A stretch of DNA of 64,000 bases from Capra hircus (GCF_001704415.2 NC_030811.1:56285591-56349590), one strand, 5' to 3'; positions 49,200-61,052 are shown, counted from the first letter of the stretch. A program made the numbers and translations. Notes: generated from the sequence alone by a model not told the origin.

Positions 49200-49965
49200 T
49201 TGTTAGCTTAAACTAATCCCTTAATTTATGACCCCAAACATCTGAGATAATGTCCTTTTTGGCTTCAACCAGCTGGCTCCAACAGACTTAAAACTGATGA
49301 CACCTGGAGGGTCAACTAAGAATTGAGGCTCCTGAATCATCATGAAGGCTCTAAGTACAGAATAAAATGCCTCAACAACTGCTTTTGCTCAGTACTCTTG
49401 CCTGGCAAACCCCATGGACGGAGGAGCCTGGTAGGCTGCAGTCCATGGGGTTGCTAGGAGTCGGACATGACTGAACAACTTCACTTTCACTTTTCACTTT
49501 CATGCATTGGAGAAGGAAATGGCAACCCACTCCAGTGTTGTTGCCTGGAGAATCCCAGGGACAGGGGAGCCTGGTGGGCTGCCGTCTCTGGGGTCGTACA
49601 GAGTCGGACACGACTGAAGCCACTTAGCAGCAGCAGCAGCAGACCATCACTTACTAGTTTTCTTTGCAGGAACACACAGATCAATCATAGTCACCAATGA
49701 AACATCCAGTCACAGGAAGCCAGGAAGACCTCAATTGAGGTCTTATCAGAAAATCACAAAGAACCTGTACCTCCGTTGCCTTAAAAAACCTTGCACCCCA
49801 GCCCAGCAGCTCCTAGGATGGATTTGAGATGAATCTATCAATCTATTAATCCATCTTTTGGGTTGGTGTGTCTTCAGCAAGTAAATCTTTCTTTGCTCCA
49901 AACTCCAGTGTTTCAGTTTGTTTGGCCTCACTGTGCATCAGGCACACAAACTTGGGTTCAAAGGG
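49200..49965 (+). mobile_element. ERV LTR interrupted by a BovA2 SINE (ends approximate)
   Basis: The right part (about 49780-49960) has a U3/R/U5 look: CCTTAAAAAACCTTGCACCC, then AGTAAATCTTTCTTTGCTCC and GGCCTCACTGTGCATCAG. This is a composition I associate with ruminant class I ERV LTRs. The left part begins near 49201 (TGTTAGCTTAAACT). A BovA2 SINE lies inside at 49387-49642. Without it the element is about 510 bp, a normal LTR size. I could not fix its ends by a target duplication. Confidence 0.5.
49387..49642 (+). mobile_element. BovA2 SINE, dimeric, slightly 5'-truncated
   Basis: Two BovA units joined by CACTTTCACTTTTCACTTTC, ending in a CAG-repeat tail. It is inserted in an LTR. Confidence 0.95.
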
Positions 49966-51100
49966 GGTGACTCACAAAACTCCAGATTCCCAGATCTTTT
50001 CCTTTTTCAGAGCCAACGACTTCATGCCCACCTGAGTCCAACAAACCAATGGTAACCCTGTGGACCTAGTTATAACTTACAGCTACTCCAACTCTGAAAT
50101 CCTAAACCTCAGATATCCATTCTCACACCACAAACGCCCTCCTCTAGCTTTTTCATTCTCATGTATAAGACTTCCATTACTTTTTCTTAACTTGATCAGC
50201 TCCTCTCTCCCTGACTACATGCTAAGTCACTAAGTATGGTGAGGCAAGGCATTTAGGGAGCACAGTGTATGGAGGCGCTTACACTCAGGGTCACACAAGT
50301 GCAGGGTATGCATGTGTGTTATGATGTGTTACTTTAACATCTCACCATTACACTGAACTTTCTTGAGCCCTTGATTTCTCTTCCTATAAGCCCTGCAAAA
50401 CCACAATCCTTGATGCACCCAACCATTCTGTCTCTCCCAAGTGACTGAAAATGACGAGGCAAGTGACATACCACTGCAGATGAGGGCCAATACAAATTTC
50501 TGAATCTCATCCCCAGGTCAGCCCCTAGTTCTACCAGCAGCTCTTTTCCGTCTATAAATTACTGCTCCTTCCATTCCTTGGGGCAATATGGCAGGCATTG
50601 TTAGTACTATTCCTACCCCTCTTGACTGAAAATATAGTAACACCAAGGTAATAGAACTAAATTCCTGCTTTCAGGATGTCATTTCTCTCCAACCTCAAAG
50701 ACTCTCCTGTCCAAGACCAAGCACTGCAACCAGGCTGGACTACTCTCCCATTCTCAGAACATCATCTTAACATCCCTCTCTCTCCACTGTCAGTAACGTC
50801 TCCCTGTCTCTCCATGCCCGAGAGAAATACACCTCAATTCCTCTCATTAAAAAAAAAAAATCTGAAAACCCCACAAATCCTCCTTACAACCCCATGACTC
50901 CCCTCCATTACTGTCCTATAGCTTATCTTCCATTCACACACACACAGTACTCTACTCACCAGCTTCCCCTTCTCACTGCCCACCCATCACCCCAGAGACG
51001 ATGCCCACACGTCCCTGTAGCACCACTGCCCCCGACCACTAGCGTCCTCATCCCTGAAGCCCGTTCCCCCGAGATGCTGCTCTCAGCAGCATGAAGCACG
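49966..51100. other. Unique sequence before the second GC-rich block
   Basis: Pyrimidine-rich on the plus strand, especially 50.7-51.1 kb. No gene recognised. Confidence 0.5.
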
Positions 51101-51109
51101 CTTGCTTAC

Positions 51110-52100
51110 CCCACCTGTAGAAATCTTCCTCCTCTCAGGTCTGTCTGTCGTCCAGGTTGGCCTCCTTCGTCTCTTCTCCTCGGTAGGCTTCTCTTCCTTG
51201 CGTCAGCGGCTTTGTGCCCAAGTAAGGAAGGAGGCCAGGAGCTCAGAGAAGCAGCTGTGACCCGTCCTAACTCAACACACTCTGAGGAGGGGACAGTCGC
51301 GGGGGAGGGGCAGAAGCGCTCTGTCCTCTAGAAGAGCCAGGGTCAGGGCCCCCACGCTGACAGGGGTGTGCAGAAGGGAGAACTGGGGTTCACCCCAGAG
51401 TGAGTGGAGAGGACCATTTACCTCCAACAAGTCTCAGCACCGGCTTCTTCCAGCGCCTTCTGTCTGGGCAGTCTGGCCTGGGAGCTCCGACAGGGCGCAA
51501 GCGCAGGGGCGGGGCCTGCGGAAGAAGCTGCACGTGCAGGTCCAGACGGCCGAATAAAGGCTGGGGCCTTGGCCATGGGCAGTGAGGTCTGACTAGCCCG
51601 GGTTGTCTGCTCCACCACTTCCAATTGCCTAGAGGCTTGCAGTCGCAGACGTCATGCTAGAGCAGGTTGGTGTCGCTAATGGGAACACAGCGTCGTACAG
51701 GGCACGGGGGCGCAGGGTTTGGAGGTCTTAGGGACAGACCGGCCTACAGGGAGGAGGGTGTTAGGAGACGCGGAGACGAGGCCAGGACTCCGGGACTGGG
51801 GAGGGGTTCAGACTGTGGCGGAAGCTGAGGGGCGTGCTGGAGAGGCTGCGGACAAGGGCAGTGCAGCTGGGCCTAAGCCCCCTCTTCCACTGCAGCCGCT
51901 GGGCGCGGCCCCTGGCTTTGGCGCCAGACGCTGAGGGCCCCCACGGCTCCAAGGCCTCATCTTCCCAAGACGGGGCTGGTTAGGGAGCCAGACTCGCTCA
52001 GCACGACGTGCGCCCGGGCCTCTGGGCACTGCTCCCCTGGTCGTAACGCATGCAGGGCAACGCATCCAGGCCAGCGGGAAGGCAAGGTAAGGGACCTGCC
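51110..52100. promoter_or_regulatory. Second GC-rich promoter-like segment, no gene identified
   Basis: A GC-rich segment with raised CpG lies about 10 kb upstream of the KBTBD2 island. It contains an NRF1-like GCGCAAGCGCA (51495-51505) directly followed by a GC box GGGGCGGGGCC (51506-51516). A minus-strand donor (GTAAGC, GT at 51109-51108) and a plus-strand donor (GTAAGG, GT at 52087-52088) flank it, as expected for a bidirectional promoter with short first exons. No protein family is recognisable in its frames. It could be a lncRNA promoter, an alternative KBTBD2 first exon, or a first exon of a plus-strand gene beyond the window. Confidence 0.5.
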
Positions 52101-53118
52101 ACCCAGGCTCCCAGGCCTGACGGGAACGAAGATGATTCTCTTCCTCCACAACACTGTACAGGGTGGAGTGCAGCTGTCCTTTTCTGACTACGAACATGCT
52201 ATTTTTTTTCAGCAAAAATAAACTGGTCAGGGAACAACAAAAAAATTGAGGGCAATAACTCCAGATCTTTTTCTTCTATGTGCCGCCCAAGGCCCAGCAG
52301 CCTCACCTGCGTCCAAAATCCTGCCTGTAATCCCCTCTCCATTTCTGGGGCAGGTGAGGAATCTGAATCCCCAAGGAGGTTCAGTGGGATTACAGGCCCT
52401 CCCTGTAAACCAAAGCCTGAAGGTTTTCTAACACCTTTGTCCATTACATCCCTTCACCCTGTGTTCACAGGAAAGAGACTGTGGCAGATGTGGGGCAGTG
52501 TTTGTAGTTCAGGTTAATAGGAAACATTCTAATTCTAGCTATATGCCAGCTACTCTGCTAAATACTAAAAGTAGGTTCTCTCATTTGACCTCAACAACCC
52601 ATGAGCTCAGTATTGTTACTGTGCTTGTTTCCCAAACTAGGGAGCCAAGGCTCCCAGTCAGTGACTGGCCCAGTTTCACAGCATAATCTAATCAAAGTCT
52701 TCTCATGTTGTGAGATTAGTCTGGCTGAAAGAGGTACCCTAGAGGTTTCTAGTCCCCTGTAATATGCTTTGCTGGAGCAGCCGTGAAGAGATACCCCACG
52801 CCCAAGGTAAGAGAAACCCAAGTAAGATGGTAGGTGTTGCAAGAGGGCATTAGAGGGCAGACACACTGAAACCATACTCACAGAAAGCTAGTCAGTCTAA
52901 TCACACTAGGACCACAGCCTTGTCTAACTCAATGAAACCAAGCCATGCCCATGGGGCAACCCAAGATGGGTAGTTCATGGTGGAGAGGTCTGACAGAATG
53001 TGGTCCACTGGAGAAGGGAATGGCAAGCCACTTCAGTATTCTTGCCTTGAAAACCCCATGAACAGTATGAAAAGGCAAAATGATAGGATATTGAACAAGG
53101 AACTCCCCAGGTCATTAG

Positions 53119-53745
53119 GTGCCCAATATGCTACTGGAGATCAGTGGAGAAATAACTCCAGAAAGAATGAAGGGATGGAGCCAAAGCAAAAACAATACCC
53201 AGCTGGGTATGGTGACTGGTGATAGACGCAAGATCCGATGCTGTAAAGAGCAATATTGCATAGGAACCTGGAATGTCAGGTCCATGAATCAAGGCAAATT
53301 GGAAGTGGTCAAACAAGAGATGGCAAGGGTGAACGTCGACATTCTAGGAATCAGCAAACTAAAATGGACTGGAATGGGTGAATTTAACTCAGATGACCAT
53401 TATATCTACTACTGCAGGCAGGAATCCCTCAGAAGAAAGGGAGTAGCCATCATGGTCAACAAAAGAGTCTGAAATGCAGTACTTGGATGCAATCTCAAAA
53501 CCGACAGAATGATCTCTGTTCGTCTCCAAGGCAAACCATTCAATATCACAGTTATCTAAGTCTATGCCCCAACCAGTAACGCTGAAGAAACTGAAGTTGA
53601 ACGGTTTTATGAAGACCTACAAGATCTTTTAGAAGTAACACCCAAAAAAGATGTCCTTTTCATTATAGGGGACTAGAATGCAAAAGTAGGAAGTCAAGAA
53701 ACACCTGGAGTAACAGGCAAATTTGGCCTCGGAATGCAGAATGAA
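53119..53745 (+). pseudogene. BovB endonuclease domain, degenerate
   Basis: This is the APE-type endonuclease part of the BovB polyprotein. It is open from 53119 to 53472, then broken by TGA and later stops; one of these (TAG near 53674) replaces the Trp of a GDWNAKVG motif. The catalytic Glu is changed to Lys by a single G-to-A change. Both lesions are typical CpG or G-to-A decay in an old copy. Confidence 0.9.
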
Positions 53746-53983
53746 GCAGGCAAAGACTAATAGAGTTTTGCCAAGAAAATGCACTGGTCATAGCAAACAC
53801 CCTCCTCCAACAACACAAGAGAAGACTCTACACGTGGACATCACCAGATGGTCAACACCGAAATCAGATTGATTATATTCTTTGCAGCCAAAGATGGAGA
53901 AGCTCTATACAGTCAGCAAAAACAAGACTGGGAGCTGACTTGGCTCAGATCATGAACTCCTTATTACCAAATTCAGACTGAAA

Positions 53984-55876
53984 TTGAAGAAAGCAGGGAA
54001 AACATTCAGTAGTAGACCGTTCAGGTATGACCTAAATCAAATCCCTTATGATTATACAGTGGAAGTGAGAAATAGATTTAAGGGTCTAGATCTGATAGAC
54101 AGAGTGCCTGATGAACTATGGAATGAGGTTTGTGACATTGTACAGGAGACAGGGATCAAGACCATCCCCATGGAAAAGAAATGCAAAAAAGAAAAATGGC
54201 TGTCTGAGGAAGCCTTACAAATAGCTGTGAAAAGAAGAGAGGCGAAAAGCAAAGGAGAAAAGGAAAGATATAAGCATCTGAATGCAGAGTTCCAAAGAAT
54301 AGCAAGAAGAGATAAGAAAGCCTTCTTCAGCGATCAATGCAAAGAAATAGAGGAAAACAACAGAATGGGAAAGACTAGAGATCTCTTCAAAAAAATTAGA
54401 GATACCAAGGGAACATTTCATGTAAAGACGGGCTCGATAAAGGACAGAAATGGTATGGACCTAACAGAAGCAGAAGATATTAAGAAGAGGTGGCAAGAAT
54501 ACACAGAAGAACTGTACAAAAAAGATATTCACAACCAAGATAATCATGACGATGTGATCACTAATCTAGACCCAGACATCTTGGAATGTGAAGTCAAGTG
54601 GGCCTTAGAAAGCATCACTACGAACAAAGCTAGTGGAGGTGATGGAATTCCAGTTGAGCTATTTCAAATCCTGAAAGATGATGCTGTGAAAGTGCTGCAC
54701 TCAATATGCCAGCAAATTTGGAAAACTCAGCAGTGGCCACAGGATGGGAAAAGGTCAGTTTTCATTCCAATCCCAAAGAAAGGCAATGCCAAAGAATGCT
54801 CAAACTACCGCACAATTGCACTCATCTCACATGCTAGTAAAGTAATCCTCAAAATTCTCCAAGCCAGGCTTCAACAATACATGAACCGTGAACTTCCTGA
54901 TGGTCAAGCTGGTTTTCGAAAAGGCAGAGGAACCAGAGATCAAATTGCCAACATCCTCTGGATCATGGAAAAAGCAAGAGAGTTCCAGAAAAACATCTAT
55001 TTCTGCTTTATTGACTATGCCAAAGCCTTTGACTGTGTGGATCACAAGAAACTGTGGAAAATTCTGAAAGAGATGGGAATACCAGACCACCTAACCTGCC
55101 TCTTGAGAAATCTGTATGCAGGTCAGGAAGCAACAGTTAGAACTGGACATGGAACAACAGACTGGTCCCAAATAGGAAAAGGAGTACGTCAAGATTGTAT
55201 ATTGTCACCCTGCTTATTTAACTTATATGCAGAGTACATCATGAGAAATGCTGGACTGGAAGAAACACAAGCTGGAATCAAGATTGCCGGGAGAAATATC
55301 AGTAACCTCAGATATGCAGATGACACCACCCTTATGGCAGAAAGTGAAGAGGAGCTAAAAAGCCTCTTGATGAAAGTGAAAGAGGACAGTGAAAAAGTTG
55401 GCTTAAAGCTCAACATTCAGAAAACGAAGATCATGGCATCTGGTCCCATCACTTCATGGGAAATAGATGGGGAAACAGTAGAAACAGTGTCAGATTTTAT
55501 TTTTTTGTGCTCCGAAATCACTGCAGATGGTGACTGCAGCCATGAAATTAAAAGACGCTTACTCCTTGGAAGAAAAGTTATGACCAATCTAGATAGTATA
55601 TTCAAAAGCAGAGACATTACTTTGTCGACTAAAGTCCGTCTAGTCAAGGCTACGGTTTTTCCTGTGGTCATGTATGGATGTGAGAGTTGGACTGTGAAGA
55701 AGGCTGAGCACCGAAGAATTGATGCTTTTGAACTGTGGTGTTGGAGAAGACCCTTGAGAGTCCCTTGGACTGCAAGGAGATCCAACCAGTCCATTCTGAA
55801 GGAGATCAACCCTGGGATTTCTTTGGAAGGAATGATGTTAAAGCTGAAGCTCCAGTACTTTGGCCACCTCATGTGA
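53984..55876 (+). pseudogene. BovB reverse transcriptase domain fragment, 630 codons
   Basis: This is a long open remnant of the BovB polyprotein covering the thumb-palm RT region and part of the C-terminus. Motif A FIDYAKAFDCVD and motif C YADD are present, while the RQGC motif is altered to RQDC. It is cut off from the endonuclease by frameshifts upstream and ends at a TGA where the family has CGA. It is not a host gene, despite its length. Confidence 0.93.
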
Positions 55877-56479
55877 AGAGTTGACTCATTGGAAAAGACT
55901 CTGATGCTGGGAGGGATTGGGGGCAGGAGGAGAAGGGGACGGCAGACGATCAGATGGCTCGATGGTATCACGGACTCGATGGACGTGAGCCTGAGTGAAC
56001 TCCGGGAGTTGGTGATGGACAGGGAGGCCTGGTGTGCTGCGATTCATGGGGTCACAAAGAGTCGGACACGACTGAGCGACTGAACTGAACTGAACTGAAA
56101 GGTTCTAAAAGCTGTTATGGTGATGTCAGAAAAGTAGTTTGGAAGAAGATAGACAAATAAGATTTGAAAATGTCTGGAAGGCAAACATCTAGGATTTCAT
56201 TCAGCGCATGGGGGGAAGGGCTGTAGGCAGGCAAGAGGATCCATGGGGTGATTCTCCCAAGTATCCTGCTGTAGATAAAGCCTGTTGTATATATAGTGTA
56301 ACTTTTCCAAATAAAAAGCCAGGTGTGATGAGGAGAGCTTAGAATTCATCAATGACTGTTCTCAGATGAATAGTAGTCACAATCTGAGCAAGAGAACCTT
56401 GAGCCAGCTTATGGCCTGTGACCTACAGTTCCTCACTGTGTCTCTACCTGGCAGATGTTTGGACTAGCATCTCCACCAC

Positions 56480-56570
56480 GAGCCACTTCCTTCAAGAAAC
56501 CTTACTATATATAAACCATTGGGTCTGTTTCTCTGGAGATTCCCTAATTAGTACAGATGTTGAAATGCTG
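56480..56570. repeat. Unassigned old repeat terminus
   Basis: TAAACCATTGGGTCTGTTTC and TCTGGAGATTCCCTAATTAG are recurrent in mammalian repeats ending in ...CTAATTAGTACA. Family not assigned. Confidence 0.45.
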
Positions 56571-57189
56571 TTTCAAAATGGTACAGAGACAAGGATTTTA
56601 AGGGGAAAATTGTTGGAGTACAGAGGGTAGGGGGTTCTAACAGAAAACAATTCATAGTGTATCTTAAATATTATTTGAATTAACAGGTTGAGATGCCTCT
56701 GTGATTTTTCCACACCATTCCCCCTCAGGTTTAAATTGTTTGTCCTTTTGAGTTGTGGTTTAGGAGAATTAAAGTGCTGAGTGCTAGGAGTAGGATTAAA
56801 ATTTGTAATTTTTTTTCTATTCCAACATAATTTAGACTTTAGTGAAAAAAGAAATGTATAAAATTCCAAGAGTAAAGCCATCTAGTGAACTTTGGTTAGC
56901 TAGATGGGGACTCCAAAGACATAATCCATTTTTTAGTCTATTTCCCTCTCATTCTAGGTTTTGACTTTCTCTGTGTTGGCCTCACTGTTAGCCACTATTT
57001 CAGAGTGGCAAAGATGCTCACAACATTTCCAGGCCTATGATGATTCTCTGGCTAGTCATCCAGGAGAATAACATACTCTTCCAATAGTTTCAACAAGAGT
57101 TCCAGATCTGGCCCTCCACAGACTAGCTTTGAAGTTATCTGTCTCTATGGTTACATGAACTACCTTTTGTAACTTCTGACCTCTTAAGA

Positions 57190-57405
57190 GGGCTTCCCAG
57201 GTGGCTCAGTGGTAAAGAATCCTCCTGCCAAGTAGGAGACATGGGTTCAATGCCTGGGTCGGGAAGATACCCTGAAGGAGCAAATGGCAACCCACTCTAG
57301 TATTCTTGCCTGGGAAATCCCATGGACAGAGGAGCCTGGCAGGCCGTAGTCCATAGGGTCACAAAAGAGTTGGACACAACTTAGCAGCTAAACAACAACA
57401 ACAAA
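57190..57405 (+). mobile_element. Bov-tA SINE
   Basis: GGGCTTCCCAGGTGGCTCAG through TTAGCAGCTAAACAACAACA. Confidence 0.95.
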
Positions 57406-58099
57406 CCTCTTAAGACAATGTTGAAATCCACGCTGAGACTTCCTTTTCCTTCAGTAAAGGAAAATACCCACATGCATATGCTTATACAAAATATTAGGTC
57501 AAGTACGAGAGGCACACTGATGCATTCCTCGACAGTGAAACTGAGTTCATGAGATTAGCTGCACAACACTGATTTGAATGTAACTACCATTTCTTTTATA
57601 TAGTTAGAAGTTTCATCTTGGCTTCACTTGTCAGTTGTACAAATCTGTCTGGCAATGTCAGATGCCTTTCCCCAAAATGTATTTGTATGAGAGAAACGTG
57701 TCTGATGTTATTGACACCACTGCAGTGGTTATCCCTAAAAGTGGAAATGGGGGGAAATGTGTGTCTGTGTGTGAATGAATACTGATGAATACATAGGCTT
57801 AGGAAGCATTTTAAATCCAAAACTTTTGTTCCCTTTTGCTCTGTAAGGTCTGGTATTATTCCTCTTGTAACCATTACTAGCCTGAGTTATACCTGGTATG
57901 TGCTTGGTCTCTTTTAAAAGGCTACGAAGTTGGGAGTGCTGTTCTTAGTATGCTGCCCAATTGACGGCCTGGGAATCAACCAGGTGGAATAGATGCCTGC
58001 CCTAGAGCTGTTCTAGTGTGAAGAGGGGTTCTGGAGGCCCCACTGATATAGTCATTCCTCCCTCGTTGGTTGACTTCTGCGAATGTCCAGGGAGGAACT

Positions 58100-58373
58100 G
58101 CTGCTGCTGCTAAGTCGCTTCAGTCATGTCCGACTCTGTGCGACCCCATCTGACGGCAGCCCACCAGGCTCCCCCGTCCCTGGGATTCTCTAGGCAACAA
58201 CACTGGAGTGGGTTGCCATTTCCTTCTCCAAGGCATGAAAGTGAAGAGTGAAAGTGAAGTCGCTCAGTCGTGTCCGACTCTTAGCGACCCCATGGACTGC
58301 AGCCTACCAGGCTCCTCCGTCCATGGGATTTGCCAGGCAAGAGTACTGGAGTGGGGTGCCATTGCCTTCTCTT
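58100..58373 (-). mobile_element. BovA2 SINE with 12-bp target site duplication
   Basis: Complete antisense dimer (CTGCTGCTAAGTCGCTTCAG through GTGCCATTGCCTTCTC), bounded by CAGGGAGGAACT at 58088-58099 and 58374-58385. Confidence 0.96.
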
Positions 58374-58543
58374 CAGGGAGGAACTAGGGGCTGTTAACCA
58401 GCTGGCATAGAGTAAACTCAGTATTTTAACAATTGGTTAAAAAAAAAACCCAACAAACAATTGGTATGGATGTACAGGTGTGCACTGGCTGAATGTTGTG
58501 ACTGGCTTCAAGAGACAAAATTACTATCCCCTTCTCTTTCTAG

Positions 58544-60505
58544 GTTTCAGAAATGGAAGTCTGTATTTTCCACGTTCTACGGTGCTCAGTGAGGATTCTG
58601 CCTTCCTGTTCCTCAGTCCTCATTGCCCACTATCCTTAATCAAAGACCCATAGTCCCTATGTCTTATAATGTGGCACAATTCCAACAATATGGTGGCTAT
58701 GGGGAAGAAATGAAAATGAAACACATGCATACTGAACCTCAACAGGCTGAAAACATGAATAAGAAAACAAGATGTACACTCAGAAGGCAAAACCCATGAC
58801 ATAGGAAAGGTGACTAGTATCCCTAATATGGACATTGAAACTGACAACATTCATCAAGAAACATATGAGGCTTTGATTTTTGTTGCCCAGAAGAGGGAGC
58901 TAAATGGCAAGAGCCCTTCTAATTACACTGTAGAGAAACGCCCTCAAGGAAGCTATGCATCCAAGAAAGAGCCAAGGAGGCTAGAACAGGGCAAAGGATC
59001 CTCTATAATAAAATTCTGGAAATCACTGAAACAAACTGTGGGTTTGTATGATGTGGCTTATGGTAAAACTATGCCAGAGAATGTACTGGCATTTCACAGA
59101 GTTCCTGTAAACGTAGAGGTGTGCTTTATAACCTCATGAGGGTGGAGACCACATTGCATATAAAGATGAACACGGAGTTGTCCAGTCGGAGTAGTATCTT
59201 GATGTTTTAAGACATGATGAGATGTTAAAGTCAGGATTTATCATAGAGATGAACTTGGGTGAGGAAAATAAGAGATATGCAACTCTTTCCCAAACCCACC
59301 ACCTCCAAATGACAGAGATGAGATCCAGAATACCCAGAATTCAAAACTGTACTAGTCTGCTAGAGATAGGAACAAGCTTCGTCGGGAAGCTTCATGCTCC
59401 ACTCTGCACCAGCATGGAAGCAGTTAAAGACCTGAGCCTACATTCAGAATCATCTCAGAAGCCCTTTACTGCAGGGGAAAGTAAGCCAGAGAACAGGACG
59501 GGAGCCATGGCTCCCCTGAGACTGTGGGTGAAGAGGCAGAGCGCAACAGCTACCCTGAGATGCCTGTCTCGTCCCCTCCCTGCTTGGCTCAGGTCAGCAA
59601 AGTAGATGAGGGCATCCAGTGCAGTATGAGTTGGTAGACTGAGGAATAGTCTGGGAATTCCCCTGAGTCTTCACCAGGAAGTGAATGGTAGGAGGGGAGC
59701 AGAGCAGATATCAGTGGGGAGCAGGAGCCAGGATGAAGTCTATAAGGTGGAGAACAATGGCTGCAAGGGGCGCATTCCCTCCCCTACCTGGTTGGCCCAG
59801 GTCAACAAAGTGGATGAGGGCATCCAGTGTGACATGAGTTGCTCTGAAGCTCAGGTAGAGAAATCCCCCAGCAAATGTCCCCCAGGGGTGAAGAGACAGC
59901 ATCAGACAGCAAAACCAAGGGATCTTGGAAACAACCAGTCACCAATAGGAAATTAAGTGCAGATAAAGAGGAAATGATCATGAACGTTGATGAGATTGGG
60001 GAAGGTGTATAATGAGAACTTGAAAACATGTGCAAAGATTAAAAAGACTCTGAAAGGCTGGAAGCTGAAAGAGCTGAGCAGCTTCTCAAATATTTATTAA
60101 GACAGCCTATTTGCTGAAGAAAAGAGCTGCTTTGACCATTGTGCTTCCTGAGGATTCAGAAGACTCTGAGTTGGAAGAGGAGGGTGACATGGATGAGGTA
60201 GGATGCCTCCTTGAAGGAGTGAGTCCACAGGGCCCTCTGACATCTTCCAAAGGAAGGTCTTATGAGGCTGGAAGGATAATCAGGATGCCGCCTGAGAACT
60301 CTCTCCCTCCCCAACTTACGGTGTGGCCCACCAGAAATTAGTGCAAATTGTTACAAGTTCGTGGTGAATATGAGTGTGTCCCTGCAGTTTACCGGTGGAA
60401 ACGACAGGATGGCTGTGAAAGCACTGGTGTCAGGCTCCAAAGCACACCCACCATGGCCAACAAGGAGGGACTGCAGTCCAGGAGAGCCTCAAAAATCACT
60501 GGAGT
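58544..60505 (+). pseudogene. Degenerate coding-like block, unidentified
   Basis: About 2 kb of plus-strand sequence has protein-like stretches in shifting frames. One segment near 58641 reads PIVPMSYNVAQFQQYGGYGE. An open frame covers 58810-59139, and an acidic run EDSEDSELEEEGDMDEV lies near 60140. Two copies of a segment containing LAQV(S/N)KVDEGIQC lie about 208 bp apart (59572-59633 and 59776-59842) in different frames. Stops and frameshifts separate them. A pyrimidine-rich tract with AG at 58542-58543 and a GTAAGT at 60506-60511 bound the block like splice sites, so it may be a decayed exon and not a processed copy. I do not recognise the family. Confidence 0.4.
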
Positions 60506-60834
60506 GTAAGTGACTATACTAATATGGTATACTAATTGGTTGTGCTGGTTCCGTACCAGGTGAATCAATAGCATTTCTTCATTTTGAAAGTGTGTTGTCA
60601 CTTAAACTGTACTGTCCACATTCAAAGGATTTGCAAAGAGACTCTGTTAGAATTTCTGCACTCCAGGAAATTGCAGTGTAATGTGAAATGAAGTGCTCCA
60701 GTAGAAGATGATAGAGAGCTGGGTGGTGGTGGGCTGTGGTAGTCAGGAGGACATCTAGCTGGATGACTGAGAATGGGCAGTCCACATGCAGGCAGAGACT
60801 TTCCACACAAATTTAGGATCTGTTTGGAAATAAA

Positions 60835-61040
60835 TGGACTTCCCTGGTGGCTCAGACGGTAAAGCATCTGCCTACAATGCAGGAGACCTGGGTTCAGTCC
60901 CTGGGTCAGGAAGATCTTCTGGAGGAGGAAATGGCAACCCACTCCAGTATTCTTGCCTGGAAAATCCCATGGATGGAGGAGCCTGGTAGGCTACAGTCCG
61001 TGGGGTCTCAAAGAGTCCGACACGACCGAGCGACTTCACT
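60835..61040 (+). mobile_element. Bov-tA SINE with 12-bp target site duplication
   Basis: Complete element (TGGACTTCCCTGGTGGCTCA through CGACCGAGCGACTTCAC), bounded by TTTGGAAATAAA at 60823-60834 and 61041-61052. Confidence 0.97.
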
Positions 61041-61052
61041 TTTGGAAATAAA

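Larger units (their letters stand above)
52840..56098 (+). mobile_element. BovB (RTE-clade) LINE, near full length, inactivated
   Basis: This is a BovB non-LTR retrotransposon of about 3.26 kb in sense orientation. The endonuclease part (from about 53250, GTWNVRSMNQGK) carries Lys where the family has the catalytic Glu (ISKLKW), plus in-frame stops near 53470, 53560 and 53674. Single-base deletions near 53755 and again near 53930 shift the frame. From 53984 a 630-codon frame holds the reverse transcriptase with FIDYAKAFDCVD and YADD; the conserved RQGC motif reads RQDC. A TGA at 55874-55876 ends the frame early, though the same frame continues downstream to TRLSD. The 3' end is the typical short TGAAC repeat instead of a poly(A) tail. 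The copy cannot encode an active element. Confidence 0.97.

Noticed and set aside
55417..55971. 184-codon minus-strand frame opposite the BovB RT
   Set aside because: It is the antisense shadow of the BovB coding sequence and recurs at the other BovB copy at 18.6-19.2 kb.
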